Source: CADEDH01 sp965216205
Lineage (GTDB): Bacteria; Actinomycetota; Acidimicrobiia; Acidimicrobiales; SZUA-35
Assembly: GCA_965216205.1 (NCBI GenBank)
Contig: OZ244139.1
Span: forward strand, 2,914,001-2,978,000
Direction: 5' to 3'
Length of the DNA stretch: 64,000 nucleotides
Both the position numbers and the translations under genes were made by a program. Below the pieces are notes generated by a model. The model was not told where the DNA came from. It worked only from the letters and a program-made list of their open reading frames with translations, and made no database searches. Below, in pieces: positions 1 to 7,827 of this stretch; position 1 is the stretch's first letter, and each line of letters opens with the position of its first letter.

Positions 1-2
1 GC

Positions 3-515
3 CCGCCCGACGACCGCTCCGACCAGAATCCGTGGCCGACCTGGCCGATGATCATGCGGACCGCGTCGGCACACGAGGAGGGCGTGGAGCGGCGGTTCTC
101 GGTGAACACCACCGAGTTCGGCGGCGAGCACGGCACCGTCACCCACCTCCGAGGTCACGAGGTGGCGTGGACGACCAGCGACGACGGACCGCCCCGACCC
201 GAGCCGATCGATGGCAGCGACTTCGAGCTCGAGGTCGATCTCGTTCTCCTGGCCATGGGTTTCCGAGGTCCCGAGCACGGGATGGTGAACGAGCTCGGCC
301 TCGATGTCGACGAGCGGGGAAACGTCGCCAGGAACGATCGATGGGCGACGTCGGTCGACAACGTCTTCGCCTGCGGCGACATGGGCCGGGGTCAGAGCCT
401 CATCGTCTGGGCGATCGCCGAGGGCCGATCGTGCGCGGCTGCGGTCGACGAGTCGTTGATGGGGTCGACGCTGCTCCCCTCGCCGATCAAGCCGGGTGAC
501 CGGCCCCTGACGTGA
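3..515 (+). CDS. gltD: Glutamate synthase small subunit, C-terminal part (cut by window edge)
   Basis: The reading frame is already open at base 3 and stops at 515, so only about 170 C-terminal residues are present. GltD carries FAD and Fe-S clusters and passes NADPH electrons to GltB for glutamate synthesis in the cytoplasm. Visible family landmarks are NPWPTWP followed by MRTASAHEEG, the segment VLLAMGFRGPE, and the C-terminal nucleotide-binding signature VFACGDMGRGQSLIVWAI. The 3' end overlaps the convergent DUF4388 gene by 29 bp. The identification is secure from these motifs; gltB would be expected just upstream of the window. Confidence 0.9.
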   Translation, partial: PPDDRSDQNPWPTWPMIMRTASAHEEGVERRFSVNTTEFGGEHGTVTHLRGHEVAWTTSDDGPPRPEPIDGSDFELEVDLVLLAMGFRGPEHGMVNELGLDVDERGNVARNDRWATSVDNVFACGDMGRGQSLIVWAIAEGRSCAAAVDESLMGSTLLPSPIKPGDRPLT

Positions 516-1230
516 CCCACTCGTTGCCGCCGGATCCCGAATCCGACGATTCCTCCACCAGCCCTTCCAGCAACAACCGGTAGAGCGAGGAACAGACCCG
601 GAACGCGCTCTCGCCCGTGTCGGCGATGACGTGGGCGACCGTGTTACGACCGTCGAGCAACGACAGGAACCGCCACTCGTCGGCGGTCACGAGGCGCTGG
701 TCGACCTGCCCCGGCAGTGTTCTGGCCAGGGTGAACACCGCGCTCGTGGTGGGGATGCGGGCCGCGATCCGCCGCCAGATCTCCAGCCGTTCCTGGGCCT
801 CGACGACCAGTTCGGCGGTGTCCTCGGCGAACCGACTCCCGACCGGATGGTGGAGACCGGGCTCGAAGTGGAACGACGCCTCGCTGGGCACGAGCATCTC
901 GAACAACGAATTGAGGTTGTGCTCGTGGAGGATCCTGCGCACGGCCACCTCGGCCTCGGGATGCCGGGCGATGAGCGCGTCGATCGCCGAGTCGGCCGCC
1001 AGCGCCGACTCGATCTCCGCCAGCGTGCCGATGTCGCCCCCGTAGAGGGCGTGGGCGAGCTCAGGGCTCGACGGCGTCGACGCGAGGCAGATCCTCCCGT
1101 CGTCGAACCACACCTCGCTACCGTCGCCGATCCGCAGGAGTCCTGTGCGGCGGTCGGCCGCGATGGTGGCCAACAAGTCGGGCAACGGCGTGTCGCTGAG
1201 TGTCCCAGCAGCGTCTTGTTCGCTCTCCAC
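487..1230 (-). CDS. DUF4388 domain protein
   Basis: A 247-residue cytoplasmic protein. The N-terminal part (about residues 10-110: LPDLLATIAADRRTGLLRI, then EVWFDDGRICLA) has the form of the DUF4388/PATAN domain, an alpha-beta module found in bacterial signalling proteins. The C-terminal half (about 150-235) is helical and resembles a winged-helix segment (LLDGRNTVAHVIADTGES...SLYRLLLEGLVE). No catalytic motif is visible. The GTG start at 1230 lies 6 nt after a minus-strand TACGGT box, suggesting a leaderless transcript. It is convergent with gltD and nothing in the context fixes a function. Confidence 0.75.
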   Translation of the reverse strand: MESEQDAAGTLSDTPLPDLLATIAADRRTGLLRIGDGSEVWFDDGRICLASTPSSPELAHALYGGDIGTLAEIESALAADSAIDALIARHPEAEVAVRRILHEHNLNSLFEMLVPSEASFHFEPGLHHPVGSRFAEDTAELVVEAQERLEIWRRIAARIPTTSAVFTLARTLPGQVDQRLVTADEWRFLSLLDGRNTVAHVIADTGESAFRVCSSLYRLLLEGLVEESSDSGSGGNEWVTSGAGHPA

Positions 1231-1236
1231 TCCACG

Positions 1237-1265
1237 ACCGTAATGACGCGATGAACCGAACGGTT
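1237..1265 (-). promoter_or_regulatory. Promoter of the DUF4388 gene with palindrome
   Basis: On the minus strand TACGGT (1242-1237) ends 6 nt before the GTG start, the spacing of a leaderless promoter. An AACCG-AA-CGGTT palindrome (1254-1265) overlaps the position expected for the -35 element. This is inferred from sequence only. Confidence 0.5.
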
Positions 1266-1287
1266 GGACCCTGGTGAAGATCGCCTG

Positions 1288-1638
1288 TCAGGCTCTCGGC
1301 CGCTCCTCGTCGGCGGGCCGAGCCGCCTCGAGCCGATCGAGTGCGTCGCCCATCAGCGACAGGCGATCGGTCCACTCCCGCTGCCTGGCGTCGACCCAGG
1401 CCGCGACGTCGTCGAGGGGCTCCACCCGAGCGGTGAACCGCGTCTCCCGGCCCACCTTCGTCGATCGGGCGAGCCCGACCGACTCGAGGAGGCCGAGGTG
1501 CCGGGCCACCGCCTGTCGGGTGATCTGCAGCTCGCCGGCCAGCGACGACGCGGTGGCGAACTCGCGATCGATCAACCACTCGACGATCCGGCGGCGGGTC
1601 GGATCGCCGAGTGCGGCGAAGACCTCATGCACGGTCAT
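1288..1638 (-). CDS. ArsR-family transcriptional regulator
   Basis: A 116-residue winged-helix repressor of the ArsR/SmtB fold. The typical N-terminus is present (VFAALGDPTRRRIVEWL), followed by the recognition helix region (ELQITRQAVARHLGLLESVGLA) and the wing (GRETRFTARVEPL). No metal-binding cysteine pair is visible, so it is probably of the non-metal type usually encoded with SRPBCC/AHSA1 partners. It lies 48 bp downstream of the SRPBCC gene on the same strand, so the pair is likely one transcript. ATG 1638 was chosen; an in-frame GTG at 1644 is an alternative. Inverted repeats before the SRPBCC gene are candidate operators. Confidence 0.88.
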   Translation of the reverse strand: MTVHEVFAALGDPTRRRIVEWLIDREFATASSLAGELQITRQAVARHLGLLESVGLARSTKVGRETRFTARVEPLDDVAAWVDARQREWTDRLSLMGDALDRLEAARPADEERPRA

Positions 1639-1686
1639 GTGCACCGTCGCGCCGCCCCGGGCGACGGCGTGGCGGGAACGGACCGG

Positions 1687-2205
1687 TCATCGGATCGGTT
1701 GCGCGGTGAGGGAACGACTGGCCGTCGTGGCGACGGCGAACATCGCCAGGCGCCACGCCCACAGCGAGCTGGCCGCGGCGTTGCTGGCCGCGTTGCCGAT
1801 CGCCGCGGCGGCGCTGCTGGCCTGCGGGCCGCCAGTCGATCGCGCGACCGACCGCGGGATCGCGGTCTCGGTGACGGTGAGCCGAGTGCCGGCCACGGTC
1901 GGGATCAGGTCGAACCGGACGACCGATGCCTCGCTGTCAGCGGTCTCGGCGTCGTCCCACCAGGTCAGCTCGATCGATCGACCGTCATCGATCCGGTCGA
2001 CCCGACCTCGCTTCGGTCGACCAGACACGGGGTCGGACGTGACGACCGCACCACCGGGCCGAGCGTCGATGGTCGCCCCGCGACCGAGCCAGTGCTCGAG
2101 GTGGTCGGCGTCGGTGAAGAGTCGCCAGACCACGGTCGGGTCGTGCCCCAACTCGATGCTCTGACGGGCGACGCGGCGGTGGACCGATCCGGTGTGTTCG
2201 TCCAT
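1687..2205 (-). CDS. SRPBCC (AHSA1-type) ligand-binding domain protein
   Basis: A 172-residue protein whose first 115 residues match the START-like SRPBCC/AHSA1 fold (SIELGHDPTVVWRLFTDADHLEHWLG, then WWDDAE and GTRLTVTETAI). Such proteins bind small hydrophobic ligands, and genes of this type are commonly paired with ArsR repressors, as here. The last ~50 residues are unusual: an Ala/Ser-rich segment ending in a hydrophobic Trp-containing stretch not typical of the family. ATG 2205 is 6 nt behind a minus-strand TAGGGT box, consistent with leaderless transcription. The gene is divergent from clpP. Confidence 0.8.
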   Translation of the reverse strand: MDEHTGSVHRRVARQSIELGHDPTVVWRLFTDADHLEHWLGRGATIDARPGGAVVTSDPVSGRPKRGRVDRIDDGRSIELTWWDDAETADSEASVVRFDLIPTVAGTRLTVTETAIPRSVARSTGGPQASSAAAAIGNAASNAAASSLWAWRLAMFAVATTASRSLTAQPIR

Positions 2206-2211
2206 GCCCTC

Positions 2212-2288
2212 ACCCTAGCAGACGCGCAAAGGTTCGGTTGCGCGTGCGTCGAGTCGGGGCTACGATCTACGCGCAACAGATCAGTTGC
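2212..2288. promoter_or_regulatory. Divergent SRPBCC-ArsR / clpP promoter with inverted-repeat operators
   Basis: Leftward: TAGGGT (2217-2212) 6 nt before the SRPBCC ATG. Rightward: TTGCGC (2238-2243), a 17-bp spacer and TACGAT (2261-2266) form a good clpP promoter. ACGCGCAA (2222-2229) and TTGCGCGT (2238-2245) are a perfect inverted repeat spaced by 8 bp. ACGCGCAAC recurs at 2269-2277, and GCAAC-N6-GTTGC (2273-2288) sits at the predicted clpP start point. These are plausible ArsR operators controlling both directions. Confidence 0.6.
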
Positions 2289-2306
2289 CTATAGGAGACG
2301 CGAACC

Positions 2307-2927
2307 ATGCAGAACATGCTCGTCCCGACCGTCATCGAGCAGACCAGCCGCGGTGAGCGCGCGTTCGACCTGTACTCCCGCCTGCTCGCCGATCGGGTGA
2401 TCTTTCTCGGTACGGAGATCGACGACGCGAGCGCCAACCTCGTCATCGGCCAGCTCCTGCACCTCGAGGCGCAGGATCCCGATCGCGGGATCAGCCTGTA
2501 CATCAATTCGCCCGGCGGCTCGGTGACCGCCGGGTTCGGCATCTACGACACGATGCAGTACGTCGCACCCGATGTGAGCACGATCTGCGTCGGTCAGGCA
2601 GCGTCGTGGGCGGCGGTGCTACTCGCTGGCGGCGCGCCGGGCAAGCGGTTCACGCTGCCGAACTCTCGGATCCTTGTTCACCAGCCCCACGGCGGTGCCC
2701 AGGGCCAGACCACCGACATCGAGATCCAGGCGGCCGAGATGCAGCTGGCCCGGCGTCGGATCGAGGAGCTGCTGGCCGAGCACTGCAACCAGCCGATCGA
2801 GCGGATCGCGGCCGACATCGAGCGCGACTACATCGTGCGGGGCGATCGAGCGATCGACTACGGACTCGTCGACGAGGTGATCACCCACCGACAGCGCGTT
2901 CCGGTCGAAGCGATCGCGGCCGGTTGA
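2307..2927 (+). CDS. clpP: ATP-dependent Clp protease proteolytic subunit
   Basis: A 206-residue ClpP serine peptidase that forms the proteolytic barrel served by Clp/Hsp100 unfoldases. The catalytic triad is readable: Ser100 in GQAAS, His125 in RILVHQPHGG and Asp174 in DIERDY, with LYINSPGGSVTAG upstream. The Ser is followed by WAAVLL; this resembles the AAAVLL of actinobacterial ClpP2 more than the MGAFLL of E. coli, though Trp is unusual. AGGAGA at 2293-2298 is a good ribosome binding site for ATG 2307. It stands alone without clpX and is divergent from an SRPBCC-ArsR pair, so it may be an accessory, specifically regulated ClpP. Confidence 0.93.
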   Translation: MQNMLVPTVIEQTSRGERAFDLYSRLLADRVIFLGTEIDDASANLVIGQLLHLEAQDPDRGISLYINSPGGSVTAGFGIYDTMQYVAPDVSTICVGQAASWAAVLLAGGAPGKRFTLPNSRILVHQPHGGAQGQTTDIEIQAAEMQLARRRIEELLAEHCNQPIERIAADIERDYIVRGDRAIDYGLVDEVITHRQRVPVEAIAAG

Positions 2928-3001
2928 GGGTGGCCGGTCGAGCTCGCTACGCCCGCTCGGCGCGGTTCGATCCGGGCGACGAGGTGTGCCAACGTTGCCG
3001 G

Positions 3002-3700
3002 ATGCCACACGTCGACCTGCTCGAAGGCATCGCCACCACCCGGGCGATTCGCCGCTACCGAGACGAGCCGATCCCACCCGACGACCTCGCCACGATCATG
3101 TTCGCCGCGACGAGAGCGCCCACCGGGTCGAACCGGCAGAACTACCGGCTGCTCGTGCTCACCGACGGACCTGCGGCCACCGAGGCCAAAGCCCTGCTCG
3201 GCCAGAGCTTCCGAGCAGGCTGGAACGCCAAGCGCACCACCGATGGCTATGAGGCCGGCAGCGGCCAGCTCGACGAATCGCCGAAGGCCCGCATGGCTCG
3301 CACGATGCAGCACTTCGTCGACAACTTCGAGCGGACACCGGCCGTGGTGCTCCCCTGCATCCGGTCGCGACACCACGACCTGGTCGACGGTGCCAGCATC
3401 TACCCCGCGTGCCAGAACCTCCTGTTGGCGGCGAGGGCGCTCGGCTACGGGGGCGTGATGACGGGCTGGCACCGACCGGTGGAGGACGAGCTGCGGGCGC
3501 TTCTCGGCATCCCCGACGACCATCGGATCGCCGTGACCATCCCCCTCGGCCGACCCCAGGGCCGCCACGGCCCCGTCCGCCGCCGCCCGTTGCGCGAACT
3601 GGTCTTCAGCGACCGGTGGGACGAGCCGGCCGACTGGGCCGTCGACCCGCCGGGAACCGCCCACACCGCAGCCGGTCCGCCGACCGCGAAAGCCCGCTGA
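3002..3700 (+). CDS. Nitroreductase-family FMN oxidoreductase
   Basis: A 232-residue protein with the nitroreductase layout. The N-terminal FMN-contact segment is TTRAIRRYRDEPIP, followed by ATRAPTGSNRQNYRLLV. A central helix pair (YPACQNLLLAARALGYGGVMTGWH) and the late motif VTIPLGRPQGRHGPVRRRPL complete it. These enzymes reduce nitro groups, quinones or similar acceptors with NAD(P)H, usually as homodimers. The specific substrate cannot be read from the sequence. ATG 3002 is preceded by CGTTGCCGG with only a weak ribosome binding site. The gene follows clpP at 74 bp and could be co-transcribed. Confidence 0.85.
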   Translation: MPHVDLLEGIATTRAIRRYRDEPIPPDDLATIMFAATRAPTGSNRQNYRLLVLTDGPAATEAKALLGQSFRAGWNAKRTTDGYEAGSGQLDESPKARMARTMQHFVDNFERTPAVVLPCIRSRHHDLVDGASIYPACQNLLLAARALGYGGVMTGWHRPVEDELRALLGIPDDHRIAVTIPLGRPQGRHGPVRRRPLRELVFSDRWDEPADWAVDPPGTAHTAAGPPTAKAR

Positions 3701-3753
3701 CCGCCCCCCACCGCTCACCGACCACGCACCACCAGCGGCGCGGCCACCATCAC

Positions 3754-3979
3754 TGGCAGCGATCGGCCCGTGGGGTGCTCGTCAGATCTGCCAGAGTCTG
3801 GTCACCACACCCATTGGCAGCGATCCGCACGGCGGGTGCGCGCCAGATCTGCCAGAGTCTGGTCACCACACCCATTGGCAGCGATCCGCACGGCGGGTGC
3901 GCGTCAGATCTGCCAGAGCTGGGGCGTCGCTGTCTTTGGCAGCGATCCGCACGGGGGGTGCGCGCCAGATCTGCCAGAG
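3754..3979. repeat. Four-copy 61-bp tandem hairpin repeat
   Basis: Within the 337-bp gap 3701-4037, TGGCAG recurs at 3754, 3815, 3876 and 3937, exactly 61 bp apart. Each is followed 28 bp later by CTGCCA (3788, 3849, 3910, 3971), so each unit can form a stem-loop. The first ~43 bp of each unit are strongly conserved (core TGGCAGCGATCCGCACGG, then CAGATCTGCCAGAG). The remaining ~18 bp differ between copies. No coding potential is convincing here. The array lies between the nitroreductase gene (plus) and the convergent hydrolase gene (minus). Confidence 0.9.
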
Positions 3980-4037
3980 CTGGGGGTCGTGGAGTGGGTT
4001 GGGTGGGCGGTGGGGGGAGGCTGAGCCTGACGTCGGC

Positions 4038-4724
4038 TCAGAACGGTGCTGCGCCGAGGAAGTCGAGGCCCTTCTCGAGGAACGGGAACGCCTTCGGGAG
4101 GCCGAAGTGGTCGACGCCGGGCAGGGTGATCAGCTCCCCGTTGGGCAGCGCCTCGGCCAGCGGTTCTCCTGGCCCGGCGAAGTCCTTGTCGCCGATGACG
4201 ACCAGCGTCGGGTTGGTGACCAGGGCCAGCTCGTCGCGACCAAGCGGCGGGTGCTTGCGCTGAATGAAGGCCGCCATCGCCTCGGGATCGTTGCCGTCGC
4301 CCTCGGCCATGGTCTTGAAGTGCTGGGCCACCATGTCGTCGCTGTCGGCTGTGCCTCGCAGCGCATCGAGGATCGGACTCCCCTCGCGGGGCCGGAGCAG
4401 GCTCTCCCCGACCCCGCCGACGACCAGCCGGCCGAACCGCTCCGGTTCCTGCGACGCCAGCACGAGCAGTATCCGGGCCCCGGCCGAGTAGCCGACGCCG
4501 TCGATGGGCCCTTCGGGCAGCTCGTCGTGCACGAGTTGCTCGACATCGGCGTACGCCGCTGGATCGTGGGGTTTCGGGGCGTCGCCGTGGCCGAGCAGGT
4601 CGAGGGCGATCACCTCCCGCCCAGCGTCGGTCAACAGGTCGATCCATCCCGGCTCCTGCCAGGTCCGCTTGGCCGAGGTGGTGAAACCGTGCAGCAGGAG
4701 AACCGGGTTGCCGGCCATCGTCAC
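4038..4724 (-). CDS. Alpha/beta-fold hydrolase
   Basis: A 228-residue hydrolase. The oxyanion-hole segment VLLLHGFTTSAKRTW opens the protein. The nucleophile elbow is GVGYSAGAR (Ser about residue 101), the acid is probably the Asp in VVIGDKDFAG, and the catalytic His is in PGVDHFGLP. The fold and triad indicate an esterase, lipase or C-C hydrolase of unknown substrate. Its GTG start (4724) overlaps the stop of the upstream 85-codon gene in a GTGA junction, so translation is probably coupled. It ends beside the 61-bp repeat array. Confidence 0.88.
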   Translation of the reverse strand: MTMAGNPVLLLHGFTTSAKRTWQEPGWIDLLTDAGREVIALDLLGHGDAPKPHDPAAYADVEQLVHDELPEGPIDGVGYSAGARILLVLASQEPERFGRLVVGGVGESLLRPREGSPILDALRGTADSDDMVAQHFKTMAEGDGNDPEAMAAFIQRKHPPLGRDELALVTNPTLVVIGDKDFAGPGEPLAEALPNGELITLPGVDHFGLPKAFPFLEKGLDFLGAAPF

Positions 4725-4978
4725 GCCGACGCGAGGAGGCCGTGGTCATCGGCCCGCTCGTGGTCGACCTGGTGGCCGATCGGGCCGGAGGCGCCCCGGC
4801 GGATGGTGGCGATGTCGGCGGTTCGGTAGCTGGCGAGGCGGACGCTCCAGGAGTCGATCACCTGGCGGTTGTCGCCCAACGCGAAGAACGTGGTGAGCGG
4901 GCCCTCCTGCTGATAGGCGTCCGCCCCCTCGACGACATCGATGGTCTGATCTGTCAGGGTCACTGCGAAGAGCGCCAT
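4721..4978 (-). CDS. Small conserved-looking protein of unknown function
   Basis: An 85-residue acidic protein starting MALFAVTLTDQTIDVVEG and ending in HGLLASA. No known domain is recognised; it looks like a small beta-rich cytoplasmic protein (TTFFALGDNRQVIDSWSVRLASY). The start is well supported because GGAGGAAGCTC precedes ATG 4978. The stop overlaps the hydrolase start, so the two form one operon and may act together. Confidence 0.7.
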   Translation of the reverse strand: MALFAVTLTDQTIDVVEGADAYQQEGPLTTFFALGDNRQVIDSWSVRLASYRTADIATIRRGASGPIGHQVDHERADDHGLLASA

Positions 4979-5070
4979 GAGCTTCCTCCGTCCGTCTGCG
5001 GTCAGGACCGGAACTGACCTGCAGGAACAACGTACGACGGATCGGCTGTGAGCTACCAGAGGAGTAACCC

Positions 5071-5110
5071 TGTGGATTCCGAAGGGACAACCGTGGGCCC
5101 CTGTGGACAA
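5071..5110. promoter_or_regulatory. DnaA-box-like motifs upstream of the crotonase gene
   Basis: TGTGGACAA at 5102-5110 is the complement of TTGTCCACA, the GC-rich DnaA box form known from actinobacteria. TGTGGATTC at 5071-5079 is a weaker match. They lie in the 228-bp divergent gap 4979-5206. Two boxes do not make an origin; a regulatory role is only a possibility. Confidence 0.3.
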
Positions 5111-5206
5111 CCTGGGGGACGTGACGAGGCGGCACCCGGGGCGCGACGGCGGGCGATGTCGCCCGCGCAGTCGACAGCCGAACGCTCGGGGTGCGACGAT
5201 CACCTG

Positions 5207-6112
5207 ATGAGCGATCGCATCACGGTGACGACGGATGGTGGGGTGGCGGACGTCCGCCTCAACCGGCCAGAGAAGATGAACGCCCTCGACCCGGGGATGT
5301 TCGCCGCCCTGGTCGAGACCGCAGACACGCTCGCCGCCGACACCTCGCTGCGGTGCGTGGTGCTGTCGGGCGAGGGTCGAGCCTTCTGTGCCGGGCTCGA
5401 CTTCTCCAGCTTCCAGGGCATGGCCGACGACCGCGACCCGCTGACCGGCGACGGCGAAGGCGAGAGCGGCAACGGCGAGGCCGACGAGGTCGACGACCCC
5501 GACGCGTTCGGGGCTGGCTCGGGCGACGCCCCCACGCCGAACCGGAGCCTCGCCGACGCCGACGAGGGCCGCATCACCCATCGGGGCCAGCAGGCCGTCT
5601 ACGGGTGGACGACGCTCCCCGTGCCGGTGATCGCCGCGGTGCACGGTCACGCGCTCGGCGGCGGTGCCCAGCTCGCCCTCGGCGCCGACATCCGCATCTT
5701 CGCCCCGGAGACCAAGTTCTCGATCCTGGAGATCCGTTGGGGTCTCATCCCCGACATGACCGGTACGCAGGCCCTCGTCGACCTCGTGGGTCTCGACGTC
5801 GCCAAGGAGCTGACCTTCACCGGCCGGATGGTCAGCGGGACCGAGGCGAACCAGCTCGGACTCTGCACCCATGTCGCCGACGACCCGAGGACGCATGCAT
5901 TGGAGCTCGCACACGAGATAGCCGGCAAGTCACCGGACGCGGTGCGCGCCGCCAAGCGGTTGTTCAACCAGGCGCCGAAGGCGTCGACGAGCGACGGCTT
6001 CGCGGCCGAGCGGGCCGAGATCAGTCAGCTCATCGGGTCGGCCAACCAGATCGAGCAGGTCACGGCGTTCTTCGAGAAGCGGCAGCCGGCGTTCACCGAT
6101 CCGAGCTCCTGA
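5207..6112 (+). CDS. Enoyl-CoA hydratase/isomerase family protein with acidic insertion
   Basis: A 301-residue crotonase-fold enzyme. The N-terminal motif VRLNRPEKMNAL, the CoA/oxyanion segment GEGRAFCAGLDFSSF and the second oxyanion motif HGHALGGGAQLALGADIRIF are all present. LEIRWGLIPDMTGTQ follows, suggesting a hydratase or isomerase of acyl-CoA metabolism. Between residues ~73 and ~122 there is a Gly/Asp/Glu-rich stretch (GDGEGESGNGEADEVDD) that makes the protein about 40 residues longer than ordinary crotonases; it probably forms a surface loop. ATG 5207 lies 6 nt after a weak GACGAT box. Substrate unknown. Confidence 0.87.
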   Translation: MSDRITVTTDGGVADVRLNRPEKMNALDPGMFAALVETADTLAADTSLRCVVLSGEGRAFCAGLDFSSFQGMADDRDPLTGDGEGESGNGEADEVDDPDAFGAGSGDAPTPNRSLADADEGRITHRGQQAVYGWTTLPVPVIAAVHGHALGGGAQLALGADIRIFAPETKFSILEIRWGLIPDMTGTQALVDLVGLDVAKELTFTGRMVSGTEANQLGLCTHVADDPRTHALELAHEIAGKSPDAVRAAKRLFNQAPKASTSDGFAAERAEISQLIGSANQIEQVTAFFEKRQPAFTDPSS

Positions 6113-6121
6113 CCGGCCCTC

Positions 6122-7783
6122 TCAGAGGCCGGCCGCGGCGCCGGTGAGGGCGCGGGGGTCGGCCACACCCGAGAAGACCCGCCGGCCACGGGCCCCGTCC
6201 CGTCCCGCCCCGCCGCCACCGGGCCCATCGCTGCCCGGGCCCTCGCCAGAGGTGTCGACGTCGATCAGGTGCGCGTGGCCGAAGAGCCCCTGCCCCCACG
6301 GGCGCTGGTCGACGCGGTGGCCCCGCGCCTCGAGTCCGTCGACCCAGGTCGACCCCCGTTCGAGCGCGACCACGAGCTCGTCGAGCCGGTGCCAGGTGTC
6401 GAACCCGGCGGCGTCGGGCACGGTCAGGGTGAAGCGCGGCGCCGTGAGCGCCCGACCGGGGGCCTCCTCAGCCTGCAGGAGCCGGGCGAGCAACTGGAGG
6501 ACCACCTGGGGCTGGCCGTCACCGCCCATCGTGCCGAGAACGGCTCGGAGCGAACCGTCTTCGCCGGTGACGAGCGCCGGCGCCAGTGTGCTCGGGGGAC
6601 GGCGACCGGGTGCGAGCTCGGCGGGATGGTCCTCCTCGAGGGAGAACCCGACGCCGCGGTTCTGCAGGAACACGCCGACCTCGCGGACGGCGATGTGGAC
6701 ACCGAAACCGGCCGCGTTCGACTGCATCAGCGACACCCCCATCCCGTTGCCGTCGACCGTGCACAGGTAGATCGTGCCGCCACCGGCCGTCGGGGCGGTC
6801 AGCGCCGATGCGTCGGCCCCGATCGCCGCCCGCCGCGATCCGAGCCTGGCCTCGCCCACCAGGGTCGAGCCGTCGGCGTGCTCGTGCAGAACGTCGAGCC
6901 GGTCGAAGGCGGCCTGCTTGGCCGACTCGATCAGCAGGTGGGCCCACCGCGGATCGTCGGGATCCTCGGGCAGGTCGAGCCCGGCGGCCAGCGCGGCGCC
7001 GGCCAGCGACAGGTAGCCCTGTGAGTTCGGGGGGACCGTCCAGAGCCGATGGCCCCACGCGTCGACCGTGGTCGGTTCCACCCAGTCGGCCTGGACCACG
7101 GCCAGGTCGGACGGCGTGAAAAGCCCGTCGCCCAGCCGTTGCAGACCGGCCCCGAACTCGCCCTCGTACCAGGCGGATCGACCGTCGGTGCTGATCGCCC
7201 GCAACGAGCGGGCGATCCCTGGCCGACGGATCACGTCGCCGTGGCGGGCCGGGCGGCCGCCCACCCGGTAGTCGTCGGCCCCGTCGAGCCCGGCGATCGG
7301 AGCGGTCATGGCGCCGAGTTGCGGAGATACCACGAAGCCGTCCTCGGCGACCTCGATCGCCGGTCCCAGCACGTCGTCCAGCGGAAGCGACCCGTGCTCC
7401 CCGTGCAGGGTGAGCCAACCGTCGACACAGCCGGGGATCGGGGTCGAACGGATGTCGCCGCGGAACGGCATCGTGTGGTGCCCGTCCGACCGGAGCTGGG
7501 CCGGATCGGCGCCGGAGCCGGCACGACCAGACGCGTTGAGCGTCTTCGGAACCGGCGATCCGTCGTGGACGAGCGCCCACAGGTCCCCGCCCATGCCGCA
7601 CATGTGCTGCGTCGTGACCGCCAGCACCGCGGAGGCACCCACGGCGGCGTCGACGGCATTACCGCCGGCGCCGAGGAGGCGCAGTCCGGCGCCGGTGGCG
7701 ACGTGGTCGACGGTGCAGACCATGCCTCGGAGCCCCTGGCGGGCATGCTCCACACGGGCTCGGTCGACGGGCGTAGTGGCCAC
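6122..7783 (-). CDS. Gamma-glutamyltransferase-family Ntn hydrolase
   Basis: A 553-residue protein of the GGT/acylase Ntn-hydrolase family, normally processed into two subunits. The large-subunit start is visible (VATGAGLRLLGAGGNAVDAA, then HMCGMGGDLWALVHDG). The predicted autocatalytic Thr is Thr337 in GGGTIYLCTVDGNG, followed by VSLMQSNAAGFG and the late segment RPPSTLAPALV. The cytoplasmic-type sequence lacks a signal peptide, as in YwrD-like relatives. GTG 7783 is preceded by GGAGGT at a good distance. The last ~40 residues are a Gly-rich, probably disordered tail. Substrate (glutathione-like or a gamma-glutamyl or cephalosporin-type amide) is not determinable. Confidence 0.87.
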   Translation of the reverse strand: MATTPVDRARVEHARQGLRGMVCTVDHVATGAGLRLLGAGGNAVDAAVGASAVLAVTTQHMCGMGGDLWALVHDGSPVPKTLNASGRAGSGADPAQLRSDGHHTMPFRGDIRSTPIPGCVDGWLTLHGEHGSLPLDDVLGPAIEVAEDGFVVSPQLGAMTAPIAGLDGADDYRVGGRPARHGDVIRRPGIARSLRAISTDGRSAWYEGEFGAGLQRLGDGLFTPSDLAVVQADWVEPTTVDAWGHRLWTVPPNSQGYLSLAGAALAAGLDLPEDPDDPRWAHLLIESAKQAAFDRLDVLHEHADGSTLVGEARLGSRRAAIGADASALTAPTAGGGTIYLCTVDGNGMGVSLMQSNAAGFGVHIAVREVGVFLQNRGVGFSLEEDHPAELAPGRRPPSTLAPALVTGEDGSLRAVLGTMGGDGQPQVVLQLLARLLQAEEAPGRALTAPRFTLTVPDAAGFDTWHRLDELVVALERGSTWVDGLEARGHRVDQRPWGQGLFGHAHLIDVDTSGEGPGSDGPGGGGAGRDGARGRRVFSGVADPRALTGAAAGL

Positions 7784-7827
7784 GGGTACCTCCAGGTGCT
7801 GGCTCGGTGGGAAACGGGGAGCGGCGT

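Noticed and set aside
3701..4037. Tandem repeats considered as a CRISPR array
   Set aside because: The conserved part (~43 bp) and variable part (~18 bp) have lengths reversed from CRISPR, spacers between copies 1-3 are nearly identical, and no cas gene is nearby.
5041..5110. DnaA-like boxes considered as a replication origin
   Set aside because: Only two boxes, one weak, in a GC-rich gap with none of the flanking genes (dnaA, dnaN, rpmH) of an actinobacterial origin.
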